Below are positions 16,993-27,078 of a stretch of DNA of 64,000 bases, piece after piece (positions within the stretch are counted from its first letter, which is position 1; each line of letters starts with the position of its first letter). Below the pieces are notes generated by a model, which did no database searches, was not told the DNA's origin, and saw nothing but the letters and a program-made list of their open reading frames with translations. Origin of the DNA: Streptomyces sp. P9-A2 (GTDB taxonomy: Bacteria; Actinomycetota; Actinomycetes; Streptomycetales; Streptomycetaceae). Where the stretch lies: positions 5,518,001 through 5,582,000 of the forward strand of contig NZ_JAZIFX010000001.1 of assembly GCF_036634175.1 (NCBI RefSeq), written 5' to 3'. The position numbers were made by a program, and so were the translations under genes.

Positions 16993-17592
16993 ATGAGCGC
17001 CGTACGCGACTCCGAGTTGGACGAGGACTACCAGTGGCCGCGCCCGCCGAAGGACGGCTGGACGGCGGACGACCTCGACGAGCTTCCCCACCTGCCTCCG
17101 CACACGGAGCTGATCGACGGGAGCCTTGTCTTCGTGGGTCCGCAGACCAATTTCCACTCACGTGTCATCCGCCTGCTGGACAACGCCCTGCTGGCTCAGG
17201 TGCCGGACGAGCTTGACGTCATCCGGGAGATGACCATCAAACTCGACCAGCGCAATCGGCCGGAGCCAGATGTTCTGGTGTTCCGGGCAGATGCCGACAC
17301 CGGCCCGAGTCAGACCTGGTACCGGCCGGAGGACGTAGTGATCGCCATCGAGGTCGTCTCCAAGGACTCGGTGGAGCGGGACCGCGAGGCCAAGCCCCGT
17401 AAGTACGCCGCCGCGGGTATCGCGCACTACTGGCGCGTCGAGGAGAACGACGGGCTTCCCGTGGTCTACGTCTACGAGCTGGATCCGGCGACCAAGGCGT
17501 ACGTACCCATGGGCATTTTCCACAACCGCCTCAAGCTGACCGTTCCCTTCTCCGTCGACATCGATCTCACCGCCGTCGACCGTCGTCGTTAG
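16993..17592 (+). CDS. Uma2-family (DUF820) endonuclease-fold protein
   Basis: A 199-aa protein with the Uma2 PD-(D/E)xK nuclease-like fold common in Streptomyces: ELIDGSLVFVGPQTNFHSRV, the RPEPDVLVFRAD strand, AIEVVSKDSVERDREAKPRKYAAAGIAHYWRV with E and K active-site residues. The function of these multicopy proteins is unknown. ATG 16993 is chosen because GGGAG lies 5 bases upstream; ATG 16981 and 16990 are alternatives. It is a single gene, convergent with the DUF3291 gene with 6 bases between stops. Confidence 0.88.
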   Translation: MSAVRDSELDEDYQWPRPPKDGWTADDLDELPHLPPHTELIDGSLVFVGPQTNFHSRVIRLLDNALLAQVPDELDVIREMTIKLDQRNRPEPDVLVFRADADTGPSQTWYRPEDVVIAIEVVSKDSVERDREAKPRKYAAAGIAHYWRVEENDGLPVVYVYELDPATKAYVPMGIFHNRLKLTVPFSVDIDLTAVDRRR

Positions 17593-17598
17593 GCCGCA

Positions 17599-18108
17599 CT
17601 AAACCGAGCAGCCCAGCCCGTCCGGCACGTCGCCCGGGACTGGGTCCGCGCCTCCCTGCGGGAACGACGTCCGGAGCGTGAACGCGTAGGGCGTCGGGCC
17701 GTGGGCGCGCAGGTGCAGCAGCCGCGCCTCCGCCTCCGCGACCGTGGGACGGTGGCCCTTCGGGACCCACCACAGGGTCGTCATCGCCTCCTTCACCTGC
17801 TCGAACCACTCCCGGCGCCGGGCCAGCATCTCCCGGTGCCGTCCCTGGTACATGTACGCGGTCAGGGTGTCGGTGTTCCGCCACACCGTCATGTTCAGGA
17901 TCAGCCACGCGTCGTCGAAGACCGGCACGTCGGTGGCGTTCCCCTCCTCGCTCTGCAGGCGCCAGACGAAGCCGTCGGCGGCCTCGGCGTCCGCGTTCAC
18001 CGGGTCGAGGTTGTCGATGAAGTCCTTCAACTGCGGTGAATCCAGAGGGGCCTTGAGACGGGCAATATTGACCTGGGCGAGTTCGTGCACGGGGATGGCT
18101 TCCGTCAT
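17599..18108 (-). CDS. DUF3291 domain protein
   Basis: A 169-aa protein of the DUF3291 family, related to the dimeric alpha/beta-barrel (antibiotic monooxygenase-like) fold. Typical segments are HELAQVNIARLKAPLDSP, VNADAEAADGFVWRLQSE, WRNTDTLTAYMYQGRHREM, FEQVKEAMTTLWWVPKGH and an AFTLRTSFP end. No cofactor motif is visible. The role is unknown. Start ATG 18108. Confidence 0.85.
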   Translation of the reverse strand: MTEAIPVHELAQVNIARLKAPLDSPQLKDFIDNLDPVNADAEAADGFVWRLQSEEGNATDVPVFDDAWLILNMTVWRNTDTLTAYMYQGRHREMLARRREWFEQVKEAMTTLWWVPKGHRPTVAEAEARLLHLRAHGPTPYAFTLRTSFPQGGADPVPGDVPDGLGCSV

Positions 18109-18178
18109 GGGCCGAACGGTAGGCGGAAATAGGGGAGTTGGGCAGCCCTCGTCTCACCAGGTGATCCGCACAGCGGCG

Positions 18179-19636
18179 CTACGGCCTCAACACGGCCTCC
18201 ATCACCGCCTTGGCGATCGGTGCCGCCGTGCCGCCGCCGCTGATCTCCCGGCGGCCGGCCGCCGCGTCCTCCACCACGACCGCCACCGCGACCTTCGCCT
18301 CCGCGTCCCCGTCGCCCTGCGCCCAGGACACGAACCAGGCGTACGGAGTACCGGAGTTGCCGATGCCGTGCTGGGCGGTGCCGGTCTTGCCGCCGACCAC
18401 GGCGCCGCGGATCGCGGCGTTCGTGCCGGTGCCCTCCTCCACCACCCCCCGCATCAGGTCCCGCATCCGCTGCGCCGTCGACGGGTACATGGCCCGCCGG
18501 GACTGCCCGGGGCCGGCCGCCGACACCGTGCCGCCGCTCGCCCGGGTCGTGCGCTCCACCAGATACGGCTCCCGCACGTGCCCGTTGTCGGCGACGGCCG
18601 CCGCGACCATCGCCATCTGGAGGGGAGTGGCCCGCGTGTTGTACTGACCGATCGACGACAGGGCGAGCTGCGCCCGGTCCATCGTGGTGTCGAAGGTGCT
18701 GCGCGCCACCGGGAACGGCACCCGCAGCCCCTCCTCGTTGAATCCGAAGCCCTCCGCCGTGGCCGTCAGGTCCGTCAGCCCCGTGGTCACCCCCAGTTTG
18801 GCGAACACGGTGTTGCAGGACCAGGTGAACGCCTCCCGCACCGAGGCGTCCGCGCAGCCCCGGGACGCGTTCGTCAGCCGTGTCGTCGTCCCCGGCAGGG
18901 TGTACGGGTCGGGGGAGTCCGTCGGCGCGTCCAGATCGGTGACCGTGCCCGCGTCCAGCGCCGCCGCCGCGGTGACGACCTTGAACGTCGAACCCGGCGG
19001 ATACGTCTGCCGCACGGCCCGGTTCAGCATCGGTCTGTCCGGATCGGCGTTCAGCCGGGCCCAGGCCCGCCGTGCCGCCGCCCCGTTCCCGGACAACAAC
19101 TCCGGGTCGTAGGACGGGACGGACACCAGCGCCAGGATCCGCCCGGTCGACGGCTCCACCGCCGCCACCGCGCCCTTGCGTGAGCGCAGCCCTTCGTACG
19201 CGGCCCGCTGAGCGGCCGGGTGGATCGTCGTGACGACGTCGCCGCCCGCGTTGCGGGAGCGGGTGAAGTCGTTCCACAGCGGCAGCGGCTGAAGCAGCGG
19301 GTCGGTGCCCGCCAGCAGGCCGTCCTCCGTGTGCTCCAGCAGGGTCGTCCCGTACTCCTGTGAGGCGAAGCCGGTCACCGGCGCGTACAACGGGCCGTCG
19401 GCGTAGGTCCGTTCGTAGCGCAGGTGCTCCCCGGTGTCCCGCGAGCCGGTGACCGGGCGGTCGTCGACCAGGATGTCGCCGCGCGGCTGGTGGTAACGGG
19501 CGATGGTGTCACGGCGGTTGGCCGGGTTGTCGTCGTAGGCGTCGGCATGCAGCACCTGGACACGGGTGGCGTTCACCAGCAGGGCGAACAGCAGCAGCGC
19601 GCAGAACACGGCGGCCCGCCGGATGTACCGCGTCAT
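18179..19636 (-). CDS. pbpA: Penicillin-binding protein (class B transpeptidase, FtsI/PbpA-like)
   Basis: A 485-aa protein with an N-terminal membrane anchor (RAAVFCALLLFALLVNATRV), a dimerisation/PBP region and a transpeptidase domain. The three active-site motifs are intact: SxxK in YPPGSTFKVV, SxN in FTWSCNTVF and KTG in VGGKTGTAQ. It cross-links peptidoglycan outside the membrane. Its ATG overlaps the stop of the SEDS gene upstream (ATGA), the usual pairing of a SEDS glycosyltransferase with its cognate bPBP. This pair also lies near the lon-rho interval in S. coelicolor as I recall it, and may serve sporulation or polar growth. Confidence 0.93.
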   Translation of the reverse strand: MTRYIRRAAVFCALLLFALLVNATRVQVLHADAYDDNPANRRDTIARYHQPRGDILVDDRPVTGSRDTGEHLRYERTYADGPLYAPVTGFASQEYGTTLLEHTEDGLLAGTDPLLQPLPLWNDFTRSRNAGGDVVTTIHPAAQRAAYEGLRSRKGAVAAVEPSTGRILALVSVPSYDPELLSGNGAAARRAWARLNADPDRPMLNRAVRQTYPPGSTFKVVTAAAALDAGTVTDLDAPTDSPDPYTLPGTTTRLTNASRGCADASVREAFTWSCNTVFAKLGVTTGLTDLTATAEGFGFNEEGLRVPFPVARSTFDTTMDRAQLALSSIGQYNTRATPLQMAMVAAAVADNGHVREPYLVERTTRASGGTVSAAGPGQSRRAMYPSTAQRMRDLMRGVVEEGTGTNAAIRGAVVGGKTGTAQHGIGNSGTPYAWFVSWAQGDGDAEAKVAVAVVVEDAAAGRREISGGGTAAPIAKAVMEAVLRP

Positions 19637-21018
19637 GAACCCGCGCCCCCGCCCGACCCGCCGGGCGCGGGCCGTCCGTCCCCCCGGCGTGCCGAATCGC
19701 TCAGCCGGACCAGCAGCGCCACGATCGCCCAGTTGGTGACCACCGACGAACCCCCCTGCGCCAGGAACGGCATGGCCATCCCGGTCAGCGGGATCAGCCC
19801 CGTCACCCCGCCCGCGATCACGAACACCTGGAGGGCCACGATCGCGGCCAGCCCCACGGCGAGCAGCCGGCCGAACGGGTCGCGCAGCGCGAGGCCGGTC
19901 CGGTAGCCGCGCTCCACCAGCAGCCCGTACAGCAGGAAGATCGCGGAGAGCCCGACGAGACCCAGCTCCTCACCGGCCGTGGCCAGGATGAAGTCGGACT
20001 TGACCGCGAAGCCGATGAGCACGGAATGCCCGAGCCCCAGCCCGGTGCCGAGCAGTCCGCCCTCCGCGAAGGCGAACAGCGACTGCGCCAACTGGTTCGG
20101 GCCCTCACCCGCCTCGATCGAGGCGAACGGATTCAGCCAGGTCTCGATCCTGCTGTGCACATGCGGTTCCAGCCGGCCCACGGCCACCGCGCCCAGTGAC
20201 GCCAGCAGCAGGCCGACGGCAAGCCAGCCGGTACGGCCGGTGGCGACGTACAGCACGACGACGAACAGACCGAAGAACAGCAGCGACGTGCCGAGATCCC
20301 GTTCCAGCACCAGCACGCCCACGCTCACCAGCCACACGGCGACGATCGGTCCCAGCACCCGCCCGGTGGGCAGCCGCAGCCGCCAGAACCGGCGGCCGGC
20401 ATAGGTGAGCGCGCCACGGTTCTCCGCCAGGTACGCCGCGAAGAACACCGCGAGCAGCACCTTCGCGAACTCCCCCGGCTGGATGGAGAGCCCGGCGACC
20501 CGGATCCAGATACGGGCCCCGTTCACCGGAGGGAAGAGGATCGGCGCCGTGAGCAGGACGAGCCCCGAGACGGCGCACACGCGGGTGAAGCGCCGCAGCA
20601 CCCGGTGGTCGCGCAGCAGCAGGACGACCGCGATGAACAGCGCCACGCCCAGCGTCGACCACACCAACTGGGTCGGGGCGGCCTTGTCGCCCGGTGTCTC
20701 CAGATCGAGCCGGTAGATCAGCACCAGGCCGAGCCCGTTGAGCAGGACGGCGATGGGGAGCGGGAGCGGGTCGGCCCAGGGTGCCCGCAGGCGCACCGCC
20801 AGATGCGCGACCAGCGCGAGCACGCCGAGCCCGGCGCCGTAACCGGCGGCGCCGGGCGGGACGGAGCCGTTCCTGGCGAAGCCGACGGCGCAGTAGCCGT
20901 ACACCGACAGCAGGACGGCCAGGACGATGAGGGCGAGTTCGATGCCACGGCGCCGGGGGAGGGGAACGGTGGGCGTGGGCGGATCAGCCGTCGCCAGGGA
21001 GATTCCGGCCTTGCTCAT
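19633..21018 (-). CDS. FtsW/RodA/SpoVE-family SEDS peptidoglycan glycosyltransferase
   Basis: A 461-aa polytopic membrane protein with about ten to twelve helices, starting at ATG 21018. SEDS landmarks are NGARIWIRVAGLSIQPGEFAKVLLAVF, ERDLGTSLLFFGLFV, the region with NQLAQSLFAFAEGGLLGTGLG, and SDFILATAGEELGLVG. SEDS enzymes polymerise lipid II glycan strands with a partner bPBP, here the overlapping downstream gene. The Gly-rich cytoplasmic tail is Arg/Pro-rich. Whether it acts in division, sporulation or elongation is not decided by sequence. Confidence 0.93.
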   Translation of the reverse strand: MSKAGISLATADPPTPTVPLPRRRGIELALIVLAVLLSVYGYCAVGFARNGSVPPGAAGYGAGLGVLALVAHLAVRLRAPWADPLPLPIAVLLNGLGLVLIYRLDLETPGDKAAPTQLVWSTLGVALFIAVVLLLRDHRVLRRFTRVCAVSGLVLLTAPILFPPVNGARIWIRVAGLSIQPGEFAKVLLAVFFAAYLAENRGALTYAGRRFWRLRLPTGRVLGPIVAVWLVSVGVLVLERDLGTSLLFFGLFVVVLYVATGRTGWLAVGLLLASLGAVAVGRLEPHVHSRIETWLNPFASIEAGEGPNQLAQSLFAFAEGGLLGTGLGLGHSVLIGFAVKSDFILATAGEELGLVGLSAIFLLYGLLVERGYRTGLALRDPFGRLLAVGLAAIVALQVFVIAGGVTGLIPLTGMAMPFLAQGGSSVVTNWAIVALLVRLSDSARRGDGRPAPGGSGGGAGS

Positions 21019-21061
21019 GTCCGGAACTTACCCACATGTACCCTCTTGCGTGCTGCGTCAG

Positions 21062-22282
<1,221 letters not shown>

Positions 22283-22474
22283 GGAATACCTCCATATGGG
22301 GGCGAAGGGTTACAAGATGACCAAACGCCACATTAGAAGCAGCCCTCCACCCCCGCCCACCTTGGTGCGCCATCGGAGACGGCCGTCCGGATCGCCTCAC
22401 GTCGTCGCTGGTGACAGCCCCGTGCTGAGGAAGCGTCAGGGCGGCCGACGCGCGCACCCCGCGGCGTCCCGCCC

Positions 22475-22981
22475 CTACTCCGTCAGCTCCTCCAGCAGCC
22501 TGGCCGTCGTCAGCCCGGTCCGCAGGTAGTCGACGAACAGTTCGTTGTGCAGGGCCCAGCCCGAGCGGCGGGCCCGGATCAGCCGGATCGCCTCCTCGGC
22601 GGAGCTGCCCCGGCGCATCAGCGCGTGCGCGACGACCAGTCCGGAGCGGTTGTACCCGTGAAAGCAGCGCACGAGGACCTTGCGGCCGTCGTCCAGCGCC
22701 TCGCACGCCGCCTCGGCGAGCCGGATGACCCCCAGGAGCTGGGTCCCGTCGAGCGGCCCGTCCGGGATCGGCCACACATGGTGCTCGACCCCGGGGGCCG
22801 GTCCGTGCCCCGGCAGTCGCAGCAGCGTCTGCACAAGATCGAACTCCTGGCGCACCGCCGCGAGCTCCAGCTGTCCGGCCCGGCCCCTGAACTCGTGCCC
22901 TCCCATCCACAGACCGGGCACGATCTCGTCCCATGGAGTACCCGGTGCGGGTATGTCGGATTGCTTCCTGCGGGTATGCAA
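22475..22981 (-). CDS. Dual-specificity/tyrosine phosphatase-family protein
   Basis: About 168 aa. The catalytic loop of Cys-based phosphatases, Cx5R, is present in VLVRCFHGYNRSGLVVAHAL, preceded by VWPIPDGPLDG, where the general-acid Asp is expected. The fold order (WDEIVPGLWMGGHE ... loop ... SAEEAIRLIRARR) matches small dual-specificity phosphatases of actinobacteria. TTG 22981 is preferred since GGGGAGG lies 5 bases before it; TTG 23008 would add nine residues. The target phosphoprotein is unknown. Confidence 0.8.
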   Translation of the reverse strand: MHTRRKQSDIPAPGTPWDEIVPGLWMGGHEFRGRAGQLELAAVRQEFDLVQTLLRLPGHGPAPGVEHHVWPIPDGPLDGTQLLGVIRLAEAACEALDDGRKVLVRCFHGYNRSGLVVAHALMRRGSSAEEAIRLIRARRSGWALHNELFVDYLRTGLTTARLLEELTE

Positions 22982-23081
22982 CGGTGCCTCCCCGGCGTCA
23001 CCACCCAAGTCCTCTCAAGGTAGCCGTGTTCTTGCCCCTGGAGCACCCCACCTGTTCCCATGGAGGGTGGGGTGATGGTGC

Positions 23082-23897
23082 ATGAACGGTCTGCGCGTCG
23101 TACCGGCCTGGCGGCACGGTCAGGAGCGGCTGTACGTCTGCCTCCCGGACGGCAGGAACGTCGCCTGGTACGACCGTGACGCGGCCAGGGTCAACCTGCT
23201 CGGCGAGGACCGCGAGGCGGAGGTGCTCGAAGCGCTCGGCCCCTTCCTCACCGGCCAGGTCGCGGTCGGCCCGCCCCCGGTCCCCACCCCCGCCGAGCTG
23301 GCGCGACTCACCCTCCACCCCGACGACGACCTCGCCCCGAACCGCCCCGGCGAGGCCCTCCTGGTCGCCCTCGACCGCGCCCTCGACCGCGACCCCGGCC
23401 TCGCCCACCGTCTCCGCCCCGACCCGCGTCACCGGGCCCTCGAGGCGGAGCGGACGGTGGGCGAGGCCCTGGACCGCATGGACGGCCTGGGGATACGCGT
23501 CCTGCACTCGATTCCGCTCCCCGGCGGCGACCGGGTCCACCACCTGGCGATCGGTCCCGGCGGCCTGTACGCCGTACACGCCGTGTACGCCCGTAGGCAG
23601 CGGGTGACGGTCACCGACCCGCTGGTCACCCTCGGCCGCCGCGAGCCGCACCCCGTGCTGCGCCGTGTCCGGGCCGATGCCGACCGGGTCTCGTACGCCC
23701 TGACCGCGGAGGTCCGCCCGGTGCTCGTCCTGGTCGGAGCGTCGCGCGTGACGGTGAGGACCCCGCCGCGCGAGGTGCGCGTCCTGACGGACGACGAGGT
23801 GGAGCGTCTGGGCGATCAGGGGGGTGTACTGAAACCGGCCGACGTGGAGGCCCTGCACGCGATGGCACGGGACCGGAGGACGTGGGCCCGGCTCTGA
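23082..23897 (+). CDS. NERD-domain (nuclease-related) protein
   Basis: A 271-aa protein. The C-terminal half resembles the nuclease-related domain: AERTVGEALDRMDGLGIRVLHSIPLP, then RVHHLAIGPGGLYAVHAV. The restriction-like D/E-xK site is poorly conserved here (HAVYARRQ where a VK-type motif is expected), so activity is doubtful. The N-terminal third (VPAWRHGQERLYVCLPDGRNVAWYDR) is typical of Streptomyces paralogues. Single gene with no operon partner. Confidence 0.7.
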   Translation: MNGLRVVPAWRHGQERLYVCLPDGRNVAWYDRDAARVNLLGEDREAEVLEALGPFLTGQVAVGPPPVPTPAELARLTLHPDDDLAPNRPGEALLVALDRALDRDPGLAHRLRPDPRHRALEAERTVGEALDRMDGLGIRVLHSIPLPGGDRVHHLAIGPGGLYAVHAVYARRQRVTVTDPLVTLGRREPHPVLRRVRADADRVSYALTAEVRPVLVLVGASRVTVRTPPREVRVLTDDEVERLGDQGGVLKPADVEALHAMARDRRTWARL

Positions 23898-24186
23898 GCG
23901 GGGTGGGACGGGCAGGCCGGGCGGGCTGAGCGGGCCGTCGGGCGGGCCGTCCGGGCGGGCTGAGCGGGCGGGCGGGCCCGGCGGCAGGCGACCGTGGACG
24001 GCTGCCCACGGTCGTGGACGGGCGCGGACAGGGAAACGATATGCACCCGTAAGGCGGTTGATGGATCCCGGGACCCGTGTTCCGCGTCTTCCTTCAGGGC
24101 TGTGCTTCCATGTGCGTGATCTGCCGACCTGTGTGCATGTCAGGGACGGCCGGTCGTAAGTACATTCACTGACACCGGCGGAGGGC

Positions 24187-24702
24187 ATGACCGAGGACGA
24201 GTTCGACGCTTTCTACGCGGCCGCGTTCCCCCGTCTGACCGGGCAGCTCTTCGCCTTCACCGGAGACCTGGGCGAGGCTCAGGACGTGGTCCAGGAGGCG
24301 TTCGTACGGGCCTGGGACCGACGCCACAAGCTTCAGGCCGACGGGGCGCCCGAGGCGTGGGTACGCACGGTCGCCATGCGTCTCGCGGTCAGCCGCTGGC
24401 GCCGCGCGCGACGCTGGGTGGAACTGGTGCGCCATTCCGCGCCACCGGAAACGACCCCCGGTCCCGGCCCCGAACGCGCCGCGCTGGTCGCCGCGTTGCG
24501 CGAACTGCCCGAGCACCAGCGCATGGCGGTCGTCCTTCACCATCTGTGCGACCTCAGTGTCGAACAGGTAGCCTCCGAGACCGGCGCACCCGTGGGGACG
24601 GTCAAGGTCCGGCTGTTCCGGGGGCGGGCGGCCCTGGCCAAACAGCTGGCGGTGGACGAGGCCGATGAGCCGGCCTGGAGGGAGGGTGGTCGTGTCGGAT
24701 GA
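24187..24702 (+). CDS. ECF RNA polymerase sigma factor (SigE-family, short)
   Basis: A 171-aa sigma factor with good Shine-Dalgarno GGCGGAGGG. Region 2 is DEFDAFYAAAFPRLTGQLFA ... AQDVVQEAFVRAWDRR; region 4 is AALRELPEHQRMAVVLHHLCDLSVEQVASETGAPVGTVKVRLFRGRAAL. It belongs to the SigE/SACE-type group common in Streptomyces. The downstream membrane-anchored protein overlaps it by 11 bases and is its likely partner. The target promoter sequence cannot be deduced. Confidence 0.92.
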   Translation: MTEDEFDAFYAAAFPRLTGQLFAFTGDLGEAQDVVQEAFVRAWDRRHKLQADGAPEAWVRTVAMRLAVSRWRRARRWVELVRHSAPPETTPGPGPERAALVAALRELPEHQRMAVVLHHLCDLSVEQVASETGAPVGTVKVRLFRGRAALAKQLAVDEADEPAWREGGRVG

Positions 24703-25456
24703 ACTCGCCGCAGCATTGCGCGAGTTGGCGGAGGCGCATGAGGCCCCGCCGCCCGTACCGGCCGCCGAGGTCCGCACCCGGGCGCGACGCCGATCCCGCC
24801 GTCGCCGGACCACCGTCCGCCTCGGCCTGGCTACCTCGGTGGCCGGCATGCTGGCGACGATCGGACTGACCGTGCACGCCGAGGAACCCGGCCACGACCC
24901 GCGCGCCTCGGCCGAGTCCGCGACGATCGGCACGCCGACGTCCAGCCCCCGGACACCCGAGGCGGCCGGCCGGCCGGCCGGCGCGGAGGAGGCCGTCCTG
25001 GATCTGGGCCGTCACACCCTCACGTTCGACGGCCGTGTCATGCGCGTCGACTCGCGCTTCTTCGCCACCCTCCTGGCACCCGGCCGCGAACTGACCGTGC
25101 GGGCCAAGCACGAGGTCATGCTGCTCCGGGGCGACGCGAGCGCCGAGAACCGCTACGAGGCCAAGGTCCCGTACGTGGTGGAGCTGCGCACCGGCGGCCG
25201 GCCGCCGGTCTACGCGGGCGCCCTCGCCTTCGACACCGGATCCCTCGGCGCCCTTGACGCCAGGACGGGCTGGCTGGGCCTGAGCGTCAGCGACGCGCGA
25301 TGGTTCTACACCCGCATCCGGCAGGGCGAACACATCGAGATCGCCTCCACGGCCGCCCCGAAGACCCGCTCCGGCATCACCCCGGCCCCGGCCGAAACCA
25401 CTGCGGACCCGGCCGGCCCCGAAACCGGAACCGCGACCTCCCGCCCGCGGGCCTGA
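24692..25456 (+). CDS. Membrane-anchored YkuD-like (L,D-transpeptidase-fold) protein without catalytic residues
   Basis: 254 aa from GTG 24692 (GGAGGG at proper spacing). Residues about 1-45 are cytoplasmic, followed by one membrane helix (LGLATSVAGMLATIGLTV). The extracytoplasmic part resembles a YkuD domain: YEAKVPYVVELRTGGRPPVYAGALAF followed by TGWLGLSVSDARWFYTRIRQGEHIEI. In active L,D-transpeptidases the corresponding block reads ...HA... SHGCIGMS..DA..., so the His and Cys are replaced (ARTGWLG). It may sense wall state as an anti-sigma or accessory for the sigma factor encoded just before it. The family call is by motif reading only. Confidence 0.55.
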   Translation: MSDELAAALRELAEAHEAPPPVPAAEVRTRARRRSRRRRTTVRLGLATSVAGMLATIGLTVHAEEPGHDPRASAESATIGTPTSSPRTPEAAGRPAGAEEAVLDLGRHTLTFDGRVMRVDSRFFATLLAPGRELTVRAKHEVMLLRGDASAENRYEAKVPYVVELRTGGRPPVYAGALAFDTGSLGALDARTGWLGLSVSDARWFYTRIRQGEHIEIASTAAPKTRSGITPAPAETTADPAGPETGTATSRPRA

Positions 25457-25487
25457 CCGACCGGGGCCCGGACCGGCCCCGCCGCGC

Positions 25488-26243
25488 TCAGCCGCTCTGC
25501 GACACCAGGGCTTCCGCGGGGGCGCCGGGGCCACCGGGATCACCGGGATCACCGGGGCCACCGGGATCACCGGGGCCACCGGGACCGCCGAGGCCGGCGT
25601 CTCGGGCCAGCACCGCCGCCGTGGTCCGATCGTGCACCTCGAGTTTCGCGAAGATCCGCGAAACATAGTTGCGCACGGTCTTCTCGGCCAGGTAAAGACG
25701 CCGGGAGATCTGTTGGTTGCCCATTCCGTCGGCGAGTAATTTCAGTATCTCCAGCTCCCGACTGGTCAGGTCGGAGAATACGGTCGGCTCCCTGAGCAAC
25801 TGCATCGCGGTGAAATACTGACTCAACCGGGAGGCTATGGTCGGACTGAAAGCGGCACCGCCCTTGGCTACTATCTGGAGGGCGTAGAGCAGTTCCTCGG
25901 ACGATTCTATGTGTGCGAGATAGCCGTTCACTCCTCCGCGCAGGGCGGTAACGATCGCGTCGTCGTCATCGTTCTGCGACACCACGATCACCTTTGGGCG
26001 CGACTTCTCGTTCCGGTACCGCGAAGTGATCCGGTGGACATCCTCGGAGACCGTTCTTTTCGACGACGGCTCGCCGATGATGATGACGTGCGGCTTCTGT
26101 TCGGTGTGCTCAAGGCATCGGATACCGTCCGAACCGTCCACGGCCCGGCCTATGACGGTGACCTCGTCATCCTGATCGAATATTGCTTCCAACCCGGCAA
26201 GCGCCACCGGATTGTTGCTGATGACGAACAGGTTGATCTCCAT
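25488..26243 (-). CDS. Atypical NarL/LuxR-type response regulator with collagen-like tail
   Basis: A 251-aa protein starting at ATG 26243. Residues 1-125 have the receiver fold, but the acidic pocket is lost (ISNNP in place of DDH), the phosphorylation Asp is Gly (HVIIIGEP) and the conserved Lys of YLxK is absent (GYLAHIESS). The LuxR helix-turn-helix is intact: DLTSRELEILKLLADGMGNQQISRRLYLAEKTVRNYVSRIFAKL. The last 35 residues are GPG/GDP collagen-like repeats. The GC content of this gene and its upstream 500 bases is visibly lower than around. It may regulate the lasso cluster that begins 0.8 kb away, without phosphorylation. Confidence 0.85.
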   Translation of the reverse strand: MEINLFVISNNPVALAGLEAIFDQDDEVTVIGRAVDGSDGIRCLEHTEQKPHVIIIGEPSSKRTVSEDVHRITSRYRNEKSRPKVIVVSQNDDDDAIVTALRGGVNGYLAHIESSEELLYALQIVAKGGAAFSPTIASRLSQYFTAMQLLREPTVFSDLTSRELEILKLLADGMGNQQISRRLYLAEKTVRNYVSRIFAKLEVHDRTTAAVLARDAGLGGPGGPGDPGGPGDPGDPGGPGAPAEALVSQSG

Positions 26244-27078
26244 GTGCCGGCATCTCCTAGAATTCTCCCGGTGAGATCCCGGGTGAGGTCGATTCCTATC
26301 GGGCCACTCTTCATGAGAAGGGTTCTCCTTCATGCATGGCGATTGGAGTGTGAATTCCCAGAGATGATTGGTGTGGCCCCCGTATGTTGCCCCCGAATCG
26401 GGAGCGGTGCACCGTCGGTGCACTGTTCTTCGGTTCTTCTTCACCTGTTCATGGAATGCACCACGGGCGGTCGCGTGGGCATCCGACGCGTGGTCGTGAT
26501 GGCTGCCTGCCGAGGTGTCGGGTGCGGGCGGTGTGCGCACCCGGCGTGGTGGCGCCGCATGAGAGGTCGGAGAGCCTGAAAGTGCCGTGGGGTGGCACAA
26601 GTCTCCTTCTGGTCATCCTTCATTGACATGAGAGGAAGAGTGCATGGCTCTGCTGACGCCGAGTATGCGTATGTGATCGAGGGGAACGCAAGGTCGTCCC
26701 TCAAGTGAAGAATGGTGTTCCGTTTGATGGGTGACTATCGGTCGAGATCATATTTCGCGTTGCGGGCCTCGCGCGCAGGCTGTCGCCGGACACGTCGGGA
26801 TCCGGGCGGACGCCCCGTCACCTGCGGTTCCGGTGCCCGCCCAGGGGGCGTGCCCGCCCGGGGAAGCACCGGCGCGCCCTTGCCGCGGGTGCGACGCACG
26901 GGTGGCCGAAACGGGAAGGGCGGTGCGGGGCGCCGGTGGCATCGGCGACCGCCGGCCGTATTGACTTGCCCGGTGCCGAGCCCTCGACGAATTTCCAGCA
27001 AATGCGAAAAGAAACGCTCCGCGGGCGACGACAGCCGTCGCGCGAAGTCGTCGGACGTGCCGCCGACCGAGCGCCCGG
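26244..27078. other. Low-GC intergenic region upstream of the atypical regulator
   Basis: About 830 bases without a supported gene. Bases 26244-26760 are unusually A/T-rich for this chromosome (for example around 26320-26350, 26620-26650 and 26700-26760), then GC-rich sequence follows. Open frames here lack homology to families I know and have poor codon bias. It must contain the promoters of the regulator (leftward) and probably of the histidine kinase (rightward). The composition suggests horizontally acquired DNA at the edge of the lasso cluster. Confidence 0.45.

Noticed and set aside
25513..25590. GGATCACCGGGGCCACC repeats considered as regulatory array
   Set aside because: They are in frame at the 3' end of the atypical regulator and encode its collagen-like tail.
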